Assembly (NCBI GenBank): GCA_036850595.1
Contig: CM072160.1
Coordinates: 9,589,906-9,653,905 of the forward strand
DNA: 64,000 nucleotides
Source of the DNA: Rhyacichthys aspro
Lineage: Eukaryota > Chordata > Actinopteri > Gobiiformes > Rhyacichthyidae
Direction of reading: 5' to 3'
Shown here: positions 11,881 through 26,200 of the stretch, in pieces
How positions within the stretch are numbered: the first letter of the stretch is position 1
How the letters are laid out: each line of letters begins with the position of its first letter
Made by a program: the position numbers and the translations under genes
The notes under the pieces: model-generated
Told to the model about the DNA's origin: nothing
Database searches by the model: none
The model's input: only the letters and a program-made list of their open reading frames with translations

Positions 11881-14800
11881 GGATTCTCTTACCACCAAAA
11901 ACATGTTCAATAGATGTCAAAGCCAGGAGTCCACTGAAATGGATATTTATAATGTCACTGGGACTTTAAATAAAGGTCAAATAAATAACTCTGATAACTA
12001 ACATAAATTCATTCTCTTGAACTGTACAATAACATTTGTGCTCATAAGGTGCTTTTCTGTCCTGTACAGCCCAGAGCCCTCCTCACAGGGTTCTCAGAGT
12101 GCTACGTCCAGCAGGCCTGGGGGCTTGACACCAGAAGCGAGAACCTGCTGGCTTCACCAGTCTAAGTGACAAAAACGAGAGGAGTCACTTGAGTCATTTT
12201 GTACCAGCTGCTCTGTGAAAATCTTTACAACAAAGTGCATTAGGTTTTAAAAAAGAAAAACTACTCTGACGACTGCGTAAAGTTGAAGCGCTTAATCTTA
12301 TTTACCACGTTTTAAATCCATCTAAAATGTTATCTGTGAATAATTTGCCGTAAATACTCAACGGCTGATTCAGCATCTCAGTAATTCTTCTCCAACTTTG
12401 TCTGTGCCTACTCAGATCCACATTGCACCTCCTCCCACTCCCCAATTCAGACCTTATCCTGTCTCATCACTTACTGCCAGCAGACATATCCTTGAATCAG
12501 AGCCAGGGACTAATCTGTGAGGCGCATATCAGAGGGTTGCCTTTAGGAGATAGCTCTAAGAAAGAGGGGGAACCACTGAACTGGGCATAAACATGTGACT
12601 CTCAGACCCTCTCTGTTTTCTTGTTATATTAGGATTAATTGGCTGGGGTGTGAGGGACTGTGGTTCGGTGGAATACGCTGCACACCTTGCTGGACTGTAC
12701 TGAAAAGACATTTAATTAGGCCTGTGGTGAGGGGTGATAAAGGAAAGGCTGTACATAAACAGAGCAGTGCACATGAGGGACTCTGAGGTCACCTGCTCAC
12801 TGGACCTCCGACAGACACCAACTGTATCACACTCACTGCTCTTTTGTCTCCAGAGAAGGAATACAGTAAGAAGTTTGAACACCCAGGACATCTGCACCCT
12901 CCTAATCTCACACCCAATTGATTTAGCTGGAGGAACACCTGACTCAATATGTATCCACACACCGCACCAATCTAATGTCCCTCGTAAAGTTTAACAGCAA
13001 GGCGTGTAGAATTTTTAATGAGACTTCCATGCTCATTTCATGCTCAATATCTGCCCTCTTTTTCCCTGCTCTCTGGTTCCTCCCCTTCACCAAGAGACAA
13101 GCTCACAGCATCAATCAGCCTTTAGCTGCAGTGGACTGTGGTAGTGTCACGCTGGGCTCTGTGTGCAGCCTGATAGGACCACAGTGCCCTCAGGTTACCC
13201 TCGCACTTCCCGTTTGACACCCTTGATATTTACTTGCTGCAGAGAAAATTGAAAAACAGACACGAGTTGAAAACAGGCACAAGGGAGTCAAACTTTTTGA
13301 AATCCTTTTCTATCAGAGATTAGAAACAAAACTGGTTGTTTCTGTCCATCACTAATCGCAGTTATTCAAGAAAAGCTGCCTGCATGTGCATCTAAAGAAA
13401 TGTTCTTTGGAAAGCTGTTGGTTGCTGTCTAAATGTCTAATTTCACATTCTTGGATTCATTAAGAATGGAGACTGCAATGCTGTCACTAGGAAATGATCT
13501 TTAGAAAAGAAACTGAAAAGAACTGAAATGACAGTTTCATTACCGTAAGAAATAAATGTAATAGTGAGAAATGTTAGAAATATTTTACTTTATGTCAAAC
13601 TTTAAGTCCCCGATTAGACATAATATTATAAATATATTACAATAAAAAACATTATGCTCCAAAATAGGCACGATTAAAATCTGGCATTTGTTGGAGTAGC
13701 ATTAACAAACACTGAAGTTTCCGTAAATACAACTGTTTTTACTGTTGCACATGCATACTGTAGTTGATAATACATAATACATAATACAGCTGATAATACA
13801 ATGTCATGTTCAGTGTGATCTTAGAGGTCATTCACAAGTTTACGCAGCAACAGTAAAAACAGATGGTTTAAAAGGTTTGTGAGACAGACTGCTGTGTAAA
13901 CAAGACATTTGTAATGCATGGACAGACAGAGCCATCATAATGACAGCTCTCAGGCTGTATACAGAAGCCTGAGGCTGCGCCAGGGATTTCCTCCGATTGG
14001 TCAAAATCACTGTAGCGTGTTTGTCATAAGTGTGCCTTGAAAAATTGATTTGGCATCAGTTTTCCAGTTGAGAACCAACAGCAGGTAATCAACCTCCCGC
14101 TTGTTGCCGAGCAACATGTCGTCCACTGATTGCTCCTCTTGATCCACAGCCATTTTCTGTGTGGAGCCGCTGATAGGCCTCCTCTTGTGCAGGTTGCTGA
14201 GGCCAGAGGGACTGTCAGTAGGATTATATTTTATCAATAAACTTGATAAACTGGCCACTGTGTCACTTTTTATTTGTGCTTGTTTTTCACACTTAACCAT
14301 GACCACAAACTGCGTTCTGTGAACTTTTCATCTTCTTTTCACTGTTTAACTCTGCTGCCATGTGGGTTGTGTATACCAGACGGTTAGGGTTTGGGCTCTA
14401 AACAGCTCAGAGGCAGCAGAGGCTAAATGGGGTTATTTGTGAGATGTGATCTTTTACTGAGTGTTCACCCCAGGCCTTGGTCCTGCTCATGTTCCTCTGC
14501 TGTCGGTCTTCACTCTGAGGGCCACAGGCCACAGCATGAGAGGAGCAACTTCCTGCAAAGCTCTGATAATACACTAACCATGTTACGACACACGGATTAC
14601 AACTCCAGGGACATATACAAAAAGTTTTTTGTCCTGGGGAATGGATAAAAATAAAGTAATACTGGTGTGTAACACATATTTTACTGTTAAATAAAACAGA
14701 CCTCACTGCATTGTGTCATAAACCTAATAAGCTACATACACTTGTGACATACTTATTCAATCAAATTTTGGCAGTAACCAATAAAAAGACTGCAGTAAAA

Positions 14801-17800
14801 AGACCAAGCAAAATGCAGCGTTTGTAATTCTGACACAGAGTCAAGAAGGAGCAGCTAAATCACAGGCTGAAGCGTTGTAGCATTTAATGTCATGTAAAAC
14901 AAGCTCAGCAGGGAGACCACACTTTTGCTTACTCAGTGGATTTGAAATACATGCTCATTTTACATCTTAATGCTTGTACATTTGCTTTGCTGAGTGTACG
15001 TACTACTGGTCAAGCTGCTGACGGATACAAGTGAGACTTGCTTTTCTTGACACATAAAGCTTAATGTGTACAAGTAGAAATACAGCACAAGGATACGTCT
15101 CAGTGCTTTGCTTTGACTCTTGAGCGTTGTACATTTAAATTATACACAGCTGAATGTGAGCTACTGGCATCCATTAGACTCACAAATATTGTACACTTTC
15201 TTTAAAAGTTGAGGTCTGTCACACAATGCATGGACTGCTGCCAAAATGTACTTTTATCAACGCTTGTAAGGATTTATGATACATACATCATTTCTAACTT
15301 TTAAACATATATAACATAAGATGAGTGAAACTGACACAATCAACTAGAGAAGTTTGCCAAAACTGGCAAATAGCTTCACTACTTGTTGAATAACCGCAAT
15401 GAAAGTAATAATTAGCCAAAAGGAAACATGCCTGTATCACGCTGAGTCTGATCAAACACATCAGGTGTTAACCTTTGTTAGCACTCCTTGGCCTCAAGTC
15501 AAATGTATAAAGAAAAAACACAACTGTGATCACACGTGGTTCACAAGCTCCTGCTCTACTTCAGAGCCACGAGGCTTAATCTCACAGTATTCTCTTTGAA
15601 CAGGTTGCTCTCATGGAAACAAAGCCCTAGTCTGTGCAATGGTTGAATGCCAAGCTGATTCCACCTCACACATTTAGTGTTCAATCCCATCTGCACAGTA
15701 GTGTGGCACACACATCATAAAGACTCACAAAAGCCATGTTGAGCATCTGTTGTAGCTCTTCTTGCCACAGTCCACATGCGCAATAATGAAACCTCAAACA
15801 GACTGATGCATGGTTTAAGTAGTGTTGAGACTGTGCCCTAAATGCCATCTTCCGATTAGCTTGTCCATATGTTATCTGAACATTTGTTACATTACAGTTT
15901 TCTGGCTGTAAAACATCTTAAAGGGTGAAAACAATAAAAAATTAACGAACAAAGTTTGTCCTAATGCAGATGAAGAGCAGCGCATCAGCAGAGCTCCTGT
16001 GAATATTAAATGCATGTAATTCCACTCACTGTGGTGAGTTTTAGAGGGAGGCTACTCAGCTCCACAAACGCCTGTCTCCTCTCTTGTGAACAAGAGCCAT
16101 GGGGCTTTGTGTTCTTTATTCAGCTCTTGAAATTTTATTTTTCCTGGTTTATGTCTGTGGCCTTCTCTAAATAACATTACTGGCCTGAGGAAGTGACAAA
16201 GGGTGTCAGCAGTACTTTTGCTCCTAACGCTGGTGTGCTGTCTCCATTTTGCCGCCTCTGCTCCTCCTGACAACAGATAATGCACTGACAGCCCATTACA
16301 GCTTATCACATGCCCTGCTCCTTAATCACTGATGTCACACACATCCAAATATCTTACAATCAAACAGTGGACTTTTTCTGATAATAGTTTTGTCACATCA
16401 TTGGAACACAGTCTGTTAAAAGTTAAATCTCACCTGTCAAGATTTCGTATTCCCAACTTTTCAAACAGAAAGCAAACATCTCTTTCACCTATGGATGTAG
16501 GTTTAACGGAGAAAGCAAAATACATCTTGGCAGGCTTTACGTCAATGCAGGACAAAGTTATGGATGAACACACCGAGACTGGGAATAATTCTCTCTTGGA
16601 AAGCTCAGAGCCAGTCATTGCTTACAAACAAACAAAAGTTTTAAGTCAATTCTGAACTGTGAGACAGTGAAAAGAGAACAGGACAGGAGTGATGTGATCA
16701 GGCATAAGAGTTTGGAAGCTCACTGCAGCAGATAAAGCCTTTGACTTTTGCTAAATACGGAGCTAAAAATTTGCCTTGAAGAAAGCTAATTGGATTTGAA
16801 ACTGTTCACCACCACATTTTGGTGACAGAGACTGAGCAATGGGTGTGATGCAGGGTACACTCTGGACAAATGCCAAATAATTGCAGGGGTAACACTTAAG
16901 AGACAGACACCCATTCACTCTCCTTATCAACTTTTATGGTCAAACTCCACCACTTTTATTTATTTACTTATTTTATTTTTTTCTTGCTACAGGCCTGCAT
17001 TGAAGGCAAGGGCCCAGAGATTCAGGATGGAATGCAGACAAGAAGAGAGTAAACTTCCACTCAGACAGAAACAGCAAATGAGTGAAAGTGGAGACAGTGA
17101 AGTTTGCCCTTTGAAGGCTCACACACAGGAAAGTAAGCCATTTAAACCCGGATCTTAGCTGGATCTTGTTCTGTGTCTGTCTGTGTCTACTGTCTGACAC
17201 ACTGCGTTTGACTCGCTGGACGTGCAAAGCCTAGTAATGTATGGATAAAGTTTAAACACCGATAAGTGTTTCATTGGTTCATTTATTCCGAATAGCAGCA
17301 CAGGCTCAGCATTTTGTTCTCATTGTTGGTGCATTTGGAAACACATGCATTACACCGCTGACATAATTGTTTCATGTGTGACTGTATTACTAATGTCATG
17401 TGGAAACAATTGACAGCCATTTACTTCATTTTTTTCTAACCCACGTTGCCAATGTGAATTAATTTATGATGGATATGGATAATATTCACCCTGTTTGTGT
17501 TTATTTAAATAATTTTACTATTAGATCCAAACGGTCATGCTAAATCAGAATTATGTAATGGTAAATGTAAGGTCATTTAAAGAAATGATGTTACTCACTG
17601 CACAAAACACAGCAGATAATACTCGTGGGGGAGATGGTGGTACCTTGACTCCACAGCATCCTATTTAAATGCTTGAATGAGCTTACATCAATAATGCAGT
17701 GACTATGGCACCTGATTCAGATGATGAGGGATGCCATTTCTGCAGAAGTCCATACTGTTGTATATGAAGTCCATGGGCGCACTCTACTTAGAGACGGAGC

Positions 17801-20193
17801 AAAGAATGAGACAGGGTGCAAGGTTATGTATGCACAGTTGATATACAACACCATGAAATAAGTAAGGAAAAAAATGTGAGAATGATAAGCTTAATTTCAA
17901 GTTCTCAGCTCATTGTCACTTTGCTCTAAAAGGCTGTTAGTGGCAGCTAATTGTGGCAGACATATTTATTCACTCAGAGCGTGTTGTAAAAGCACAACTG
18001 TAATAGAACATGCTCAGGTTGGATGACTGTTTAAATAAATTGGAATTTATGTCAAATTTGGCCTAATTCTGCATTATTGTCAGACTAAAGAGCTGCGTTT
18101 GCATTGTTTTGACATTATTTTTTTGCAGTCATCAAAAATAAATGCGTTTTTGGAACCATTACAACGTGTACTGATTGAATTAATTATGTTTAAAAGTAGA
18201 ACCATGCAGCAGAGTCAGGCAACGTCTTCCTTACAATATCAGCTCAGAATAAAGAATAGATACCAGCAGGTGTTCCACAGGGAAATGGCCTACAGTACGA
18301 AAACCAGTACTGTGGTCAACTATGGCATCAGATTCCACCGTCTGTACTTGTTAAAACTGTTTCTACTGGTTATCCTTCCAGAAGTGTTTCCAATTCTGGT
18401 CAGAGCATTTTGTTTAACGTTACAGAACACACCTCCGAAACCTCAGGGGGCGTTTTCAACTGATCACCATCTACATTCAAGCTGCTCCTTTGATTCCTGC
18501 TGTTAGCTTTGATAACGGTGAACATGAATGTATTGACTAAATAGTATCATACATTTTTCTTATCTGAGATTGAGTATATTACATTCACTCAGTTCTAAGC
18601 AATGAATCTTTAATATTTCTTCACCTTAAATTACAAGACAGCGTGTTCTCTGGTCTTCATGAACCAGCCTGAACTGTGTTTGGTGGAGCCTGCCCCTCAT
18701 TATTTGTCTGTTTGGAGATATGTAATCCTATTAATACAGTGCTTAATCCTCATGATGCATCTGAGCCACCTTAGACATCTGCATCTAACAGCTAGGTCTT
18801 AGCAAGGTCAAGTTCAGCTGAGCCAGCTACTTCCTCAGTGTGTGTGGGCTTACTTCATAATGTGTGTCAATAAAATGCAAATTAGAGCTGCCAAGAATAA
18901 CAAATTGTGAAAACATATGACAGGGCCTCCACAACTACAATGAAAGTAAAAAGGGCTCAACACTCAAACTTCACTTTTATCACATTTTTTCTGAAAAAAG
19001 TGCTTCTGAAGCTGCCTTACAATGAATTTAGAATAATTTGTACCCCAAACCATATAATATCAAAGTTCTTTTCAGTTTCAGTTTTCAGTAGAAAAACTTT
19101 CCTCACTTTGTATTGGCCCATTCTCTTTGTTCCTATAGTTTAAAAGCTGAAATATCTGCCTAAAAATTGTTACTTTAAACAGCAGCATTGCATCTGATTT
19201 TGAACAAAACTTCCACATCCTTTCACTTGAAACAGTTATATCAAATAATTAATCTGATCAAATGACACTGCATCTTCATTTGAATCATCTTTCAGAGCCA
19301 GTTTGGAGATATGTATATAATTTCCAAAGATTTGACTAAATCCTGCACTTCTTCCTTTGAAAAGCAACCAACTGTAGAACCTGGAGACTGTCGCTCAGCC
19401 TCCACCGGGGTTTAGACGGCCTGGAACTCTCCATGAACTCTCATACATTATTCAGCAGCTTATATAATGTTGGCAAATAATTTTATATAGTGAGGAAAGA
19501 TTCATCTTAGGAGCAGGAATTGGGTAGGGAGAAGCTAATGTGTTTATTATACCAAGATAATGGCATGAAATAGAGGCCAGGGGTGGAGAATTTGGAGGAG
19601 TGTTTATACTTTATATTCATTGGAGGCTAGCATCTGATTGCCTTGTGGTCACATGATGGCAGATGTCTTTTGAAAGCCATCTGTGGATGTGTGTGTTGTG
19701 CAGACCTAAGTGCACATAAGCCAAGTTTTTGATGAAGCGTTACAGTCCGAGTCAAGTAAACATGTTTTTGTGCTGGAAACACCTGAGACATCTAATGCGT
19801 AAACAATGACGTCACAAAAAGTTTTGAGCGCTTATCATAAGAATTGGACACACTTCATTTAAGAGCGTTTTCCATATGTTCTAAAGTTACATTTCTGTCA
19901 CAATAAAACACTGTCAGGATGATGCTCAGTGGAAGCGTGGTTAGCCCTCCTGCATCATGGAAGTATTTTAAATTAAATGCCTTTTTAAATACGTTTTGTA
20001 TTTTTTGTAATCCGTACAGGTATAGTACTTGGTAGATGGTGGGATATAAGTCTATGCAATTTTACATTTTGGTGAAATTGTCCTGCAATTTTTAGATGCA
20101 GTTTTTTGCAGACTGGTGAACCTTTTACTTCTGAGAGTCATGTCACTGACCTGTTGCCAAAGAACCTAATTAGATGCAAAGTGCTCCTCCAAC
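11881..20193. other. Non-coding stretch, no gene recognised
   Basis: No exon or RNA gene is supported. GC-richer patches at about 12,400-13,240 and 14,390-14,560 break the AT-rich background but carry only short open frames without known motifs. A 135-codon frame at 18,099-18,506 is lysine/serine/phenylalanine-rich and resembles translated AT-rich non-coding DNA. A palindromic CRE lies at 19,807-19,814, and a small imperfect hairpin at 18,286-18,318. Confidence 0.6.
19807..19814. promoter_or_regulatory. Palindromic CRE (TGACGTCA)
   Basis: A perfect 8-bp CREB/ATF site in a gene-free region. A second identical site lies at 30,183-30,190 inside a probable repeat, so this sequence alone does not show function. 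Confidence 0.25.
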
Positions 20194-20223
20194 GTTTGTT
20201 TGTTTGTTTGTTTGTTTGTTTTG
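20194..20223 (+). repeat. (TTTG)n simple repeat
   Basis: Seven tandem TTTG units form a low-complexity tract. The overlapping open frame that reads through it gives repeated FVCL and is not a gene. Confidence 0.9.
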
Positions 20224-23200
20224 TGTGGTTTTTTTGTTTTTAACCACTTATTTTTCTAGCCTTTTGTTGCCCCTGTCACAACTTTTTTGGGGATGTGCTG
20301 CTGCCATCAAATTTAAAATGAGCCATTATTTTCATATTTTACACAGTGTCCCTCTTGACTCATTAACCAATAATAGTTTAGTTCATTGTACTGCTGGGTA
20401 TTGGGTAATACCCTAAAGAACCTAGTGAACACATCTTTAAAATAAAAAGATACTACTTTCACAATTGTTTTCACCTTGCACCATCGTACGGTTTGTAGAG
20501 ACTGACTAAAGCAAAGCCTCAGTTTCTGTGTTTTTATGTAAATGAACCTTTGTCTTAAGTGAAAGCTGCTTAGACTTCCACCATATTCTTCAGTACAATT
20601 CTCAAATGCTGAATACAGACACTTGGAGATGATAATGTATTCATATTGTGCTACTGGAACATGTCTCTTCTGTGCCTCTCATAAATTGGGGTCAGGTGAT
20701 ATCTGTGACAGCAGAGAATGTGCTTAGTGCTGACAAAGTCATGTTGACATTTTTGGAGAGGAAAGCAGAAAAATAAAAAAAAAAACAGTCTCCCAGGAGG
20801 CAGCGAGGAGAGGAAATTAAATTGCCTCTCCACAGCTCTTGTTAAGAATGAAAACCAATCAGGCAGCCCTCAATTCACACGAACAGGCCACAAAGACTGG
20901 GAGGAATATTGGTATTAGTATTAACAAATGCACTGTCCTCTTCAGCTCGGGTGTTTTGGGCCACTGGCCATTGTACTGATATGTTTTTTTTTACCTTCTT
21001 TTCACTTTAAGAGTCATGGTTATTTTACAAACTGACTATTAGCCATGATTGAATAGGCTGATGAGTATTGTGAGTCAAATCAATAGGAAATCCTTGAGGG
21101 AGGATTAACACTTATATCAGTATTCTCCATATTACTGGACTTCATATTGAAAATGTCCAAATGAGCTGTAAGCCAAGATATGCTCTAATTGCACAGCTTT
21201 GGGCGGGATCTCCACATTGAAACAGTGATGAAGTGTCAGCACTTTTTAACAGCACGGCCCCATGGTTGGCTCTTTGCTTTTGTTTGGCCTAATTTGTCAC
21301 TTCTAAGATTTACTTCCCCGTGAAATCCCTTCCAATGACACAAGCAGGCATTCAAAGCAGTGGGAAGAGGAAATAATGAAGAGTTGGGACAGGAAGCCAG
21401 TCACAGAAGCTTGGGCGTGTGGCATTTGCGTTGGTTATTGCAGCTAATTTCACAGTGATCAGCTCAGAGAGAATTATGGGTGATTTAAATTGCATGATGA
21501 CCAATGTGTAGCTCATTATGCGGCACGGAGAAACCACAGTTTGTTTAGGAATTAGCAATTATTTCCCTTGCAATGTATTAATGGGAGCTTAACAACTCTC
21601 CTCCAATAAGGTGGTTTAATGGAATAGCACTGCTCCAAAACTAAACAAGCCTAGAATAATTTCAAAACATTTTACTTTATCGTTTGCATGGCCATTCTCA
21701 GGCATAAACCTAAACAACTTGAATACATCCTCGAGCACATATAGCACCTAGACTTCACCTCAAGTCACTGAAAGTCCTCCAAAGATAATGGCTCTTGCCA
21801 GGCTGCGAGGACTTGGTAAAAGCTGATCCCTCGGGTTTTTCAGTGAGATCCCAGATTGTGTCAAAGATGGGCGTGGGAGTGTAGGGAGGAAACCGGAGGA
21901 GTGCTCACACAGATCAAGAAACTTAAACAAGCTGCGAACCCGAAGTGCTTGTCAGTCATAATTGATCTTGAGACAGGCAGAGAGTGGGACGTGGGAGAAG
22001 TGCACATCACAAGCACCTTTTGAGAAGCCCCGGCCCCCCAGGACTTCTGCTCCATTTTCCGTGGTTGAAGATCAAACCCATTTCTCCGACTCTACTCTCA
22101 CTGCTCCTCATCTCCCTTTTCTGCAGCGCTCTTCATTACAATCACTGAGAAAAGAAGCTCTTAGTGCCACGCATTAGGAAGCGCATGGACAAACTTGTAT
22201 TGAGAAATGACTCTGAAGTGGCGGCGAGGAGGGGAAGGGGTGGCACGTTGAAATATAAAGAATCGATGCTGGAAGCCACTTTTATCTGCTTGGAGAAATT
22301 GCTCATATTTATTGCGTCTTTCGTCTTGTATAAATGCATTAGCAGCTGCTTTTGTTAGGCTACAGCCTGCCACAAAAGGGCTTATTATCATAGATCTTAG
22401 GCTGTCACTGCAATTATCTGAAAGAGAATCTCTGCTAATAGGTTTTTAGCTTGTCGTTTTTGGTGCTGTTAGGCAATTTTTACACACCCTATGAGTGTTA
22501 AGCAATTTGGAGCAAATTGCAGAAGTGTTACATATATGAGTCCTCCATGTGGGCAATACTGTGGCACAAACAGATGCATAGCCGCACTGACATGGAAGGA
22601 AACATTTGCCTCTAACAATAGATCCAGCAGGAAAAAGAATACATTAATGCAAAATGGAAATTATGTTGTTGTGAGCATGCAAATCAGCTTCTTTTGTAAG
22701 GCCTGTATATTATGTTCTAAATAAGCAATGTGTGATGTGCTCTATTTGCCGGGAAAAGGACACTTATTACTGACTGTTTTTATAAAAATGACTGTCTTTC
22801 TATAGTAAATGGTGCCCTTCTATCAAACGAACCAAAGGACCTTTACATTCAGATGCCCATAGAGTAAGACATACAGCAAATGCACCGTGAGGCTTTTATG
22901 TATTTAATAATAGAGTGTTGAATAGTGGTGATGATGCTATATACTTTTGAATGTGTTAAAGCCTTTGTTTAAAGTTACACACAGCAGCTTTGGAGAATGT
23001 GTTTCCAGGTGAAATACCCACAGTTTGTAACCACTTTAACAATGCCACACTAAGGCATACAAAGATAAAAGCTCACTGACACACAACATCACTTTTTGGA
23101 AATTCACTGATTTGCAGCATAACCAGCAGTTTCATATCTTCTTGTGTGAATTATTATATCGCCAGCTCTTTGTCACTTGAATCTATGCTAATTTAGCCGC

Positions 23201-26200
23201 ACTACACGATACATTTTGCGCTGAGACAGACAGTTCACTTCACAGGAAGAGCTTCCACCAGCGGACACAATTCATTTTCATTTTAAATTGAATTTGAAAT
23301 AGTTGAAAGTGTTGTGCTGGTGTCAAATATATTGTTCTTCTTGCTGTTTTTTGGAAGGGGCTGAGTGGATATATGACACACCAAGGTTATGTGGCTCTCT
23401 TTTTGACATTACATACGCCTGAATCTATGTCACTACACTGTACAATGCTATTAAAATGGGATTAGGGAGTGTTCTGCTCACGGTCAAATGAACCTGTTGG
23501 TGTGTAACCTTCTGGGCAGCAAACACAAATCCTTCTGTTTCATACAGTAAAGATTCATTGGCAGCTTATACATTAAAATACTGGATCTTGGACAGTTCAA
23601 GAATAGCATGAGCAGCAATTTGTAATGTGCACCTTCAGAATAAAAAGTAAATATGAGGTTTTTTCATTTACCCATAAGCCACACAGCTATTTTGTCCATT
23701 TTGTCACATGGCCCTCACATGGCTTTGGATCAAATGACCACCGGCAGGGATCATGAAGATTGTACTTTTGAAGGAGTAATGGTGCTGCAGTTTAAGCAGA
23801 AAGTTGCTTCCGGTGTGAGCCCTTCCTGGTCGCTCCCGTGGTTCATTTTCTGGCAGCCTGGGGGGCCACCAGTGGGGGGGCTTTGACAGAGGTCTTTTGA
23901 CAATCCTGAGGAGAGCTGACACTGAGAGCACTGGTCTTCTGTCGCCCGTGGCCAGATTGGATGATGCTCAGCGTGCGGAGAGCTGATGAGATAACACAGA
24001 GGAGATCACACCAGGAGGACTGGCCTGCAGATCGGCCTGAGCCTGCCAAGTGGGGAGCACACACACTGCAACACACAGGCGGCTCAGACCTACGGCAAAT
24101 AACACCGACACGTGCAGCATGTATATTCAACTCAATCTGTTTGGTGTAAAAGACACAAATATCCACTCATTAAATGCACGGCGGCTCCATCCACAGCTTC
24201 GTACATGTTACGGTCATTGTGACTCATCGACTGTATGATATTGATATGTGTTCGGATGTGTTAAGAATTCCCAATTGTGTGTGTGGCAACAGCAAAAGTC
24301 TAAAACTGGTTAAAAAAGATCCTTTTTTTTCATCATTTTTGTGCAAGTACACATGATTCAGGCAGTTGAATACTCAAAGCAAGTCATTTACAAGTCAATA
24401 CCCAGTTTTGGGTTTAAAATTTGTGGTGGAACACGGCCACTTTATTTTTTGATATAATTTATCTATTTTTCAAATCTGAATACCTTCATAGCCTTCAGAT
24501 TAGCCATGCCACATCTGAGGAATTGTTCACACTGGCGTAAACAAGTAAATCAAACAAGTTCAAAAGGCTGACAGAATCTATTCAAAATGATTTTCTGTTT
24601 GGCAGCTTTTAGAAGTTTTAAGGCTCTATAAATTGCTGTACAAATTACTTCTCGCTAGGAAAAAAACAGCATTCAGCATCACATTGTTCTCAGTCTGTTC
24701 AAACCAACATGATATGAAAAAGCTTGATGGCTGTATTTCACTGAAAAAAACAGGCAACAGACAAGATGGTTATATCAAAATGTAAATGCTTTGTTATGTG
24801 TCTGTGTCACTATCAGTATCTCAAACCAACCAAACAAAAAATGCTTTCTTTTATTTCCATAAAAGATGCTATACATTTGGCCCCTCATTTAAATATGCTA
24901 ACTAACAATACAGCAGAAGACAAGGAGTGTGATCATGCCAAAAATGGAGCCAGTTATGGGATTTTTAGCACAGAAAAATGTGTAAAAGGATATAGCGATA
25001 GCGCTGCACAAGTGTCTGAATGTCTGCTCCATCCATTATCAGAGGTGACACAAGCGCAGTGTGTGTGTTACACGGCTTTCAGCAAAAACCTGTTTAAAAA
25101 AGTAGCAAGAGGCAGCCATGTAGCTCTCATTTTGTCACAACTCTATGACCTTCTCTGGCAGGATATGCATTCAAATTCATATAATAAGCAAGTCTATACT
25201 TTCAGAGTGAAATTCTGTGGTGAGTGTCATCTTTTCCCTTCAATCTCTACACAATTTAATTAAAATGAAATGGTAAAGTTAATTGGCTCAATCAATGCCG
25301 TATGTGTGAGTCATAATAAGGAGACAGGCATACTGAAACACAAGTATTAGAAGGTACTGATGATGTATTGTGCAGGGGTTTTTTGCGTTGTCCCAGAGCA
25401 TGGCACGCAAAACAAAGACCTGTGTGGATTTGTGGTAAGGTTCGGAATTGTATAGACTTAATTTCAGAACTGGTTGGGTTTGGGGTTGCACTCTGCATTT
25501 GGAAAAGCGCATAGAAATGGATAATGGAGGACCGTGATCTCGCCAGCAATCAAAGCGAAAGCAGTTACAATCATTGCACAAGCCAAGGACAGCTTTATCG
25601 TGAACCTAGAGCAAGTTTTCTAAAGCACTTCCAAGCCATAAAGTTCACTTGCAAAGAAGATGAAAGTCTGGATGTGCTTTTCATTTTTAGCAATAGTAAG
25701 CTGGTGTCAGAGGTGTCAGAGAGGCAGACTAACAGACCCACAATGGTTAAACAAATATTCAAGATGATTTTATTTTATTATATTACTTGTTGCAACAATT
25801 AGATTAGAATTAAAATTAACTCACAGCAGAAAAAAAAAAAAACCTGAAGAACTATGTGAGAAGTGGCTTTAGGTGATTCCAAAACTTGAGTAAATCTGGA
25901 TTTTCCTACTTAGTGATGAGCACTAAAAGAGGACGGGGCACCGGGCCAGGTACCGGTGAAGAGTGCACTTCATCTTTTGTATTTTGGCTGTAGCTGGCAA
26001 AGAATACATCCAACAAGACTGAGATAAATTCTTTCTCTAAAGCTTTTGCTGCTCCAGTGATCCATTTAGCTCCATTAAAATAAAGAAGGGCAACATGTAG
26101 GATTCAAGAATTCTTTTCATTCTGAGACTGTAACCTAGCCTGTTGTTTTAAGATCTTCCATTAGCATAGAAGCACAAATTATTTTGGGCCGTAACTAATC

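Noticed and set aside
18099..18506. 135-codon open frame
   Set aside because: Composition is that of translated AT-rich non-coding DNA, with no motif and no flanking exon.
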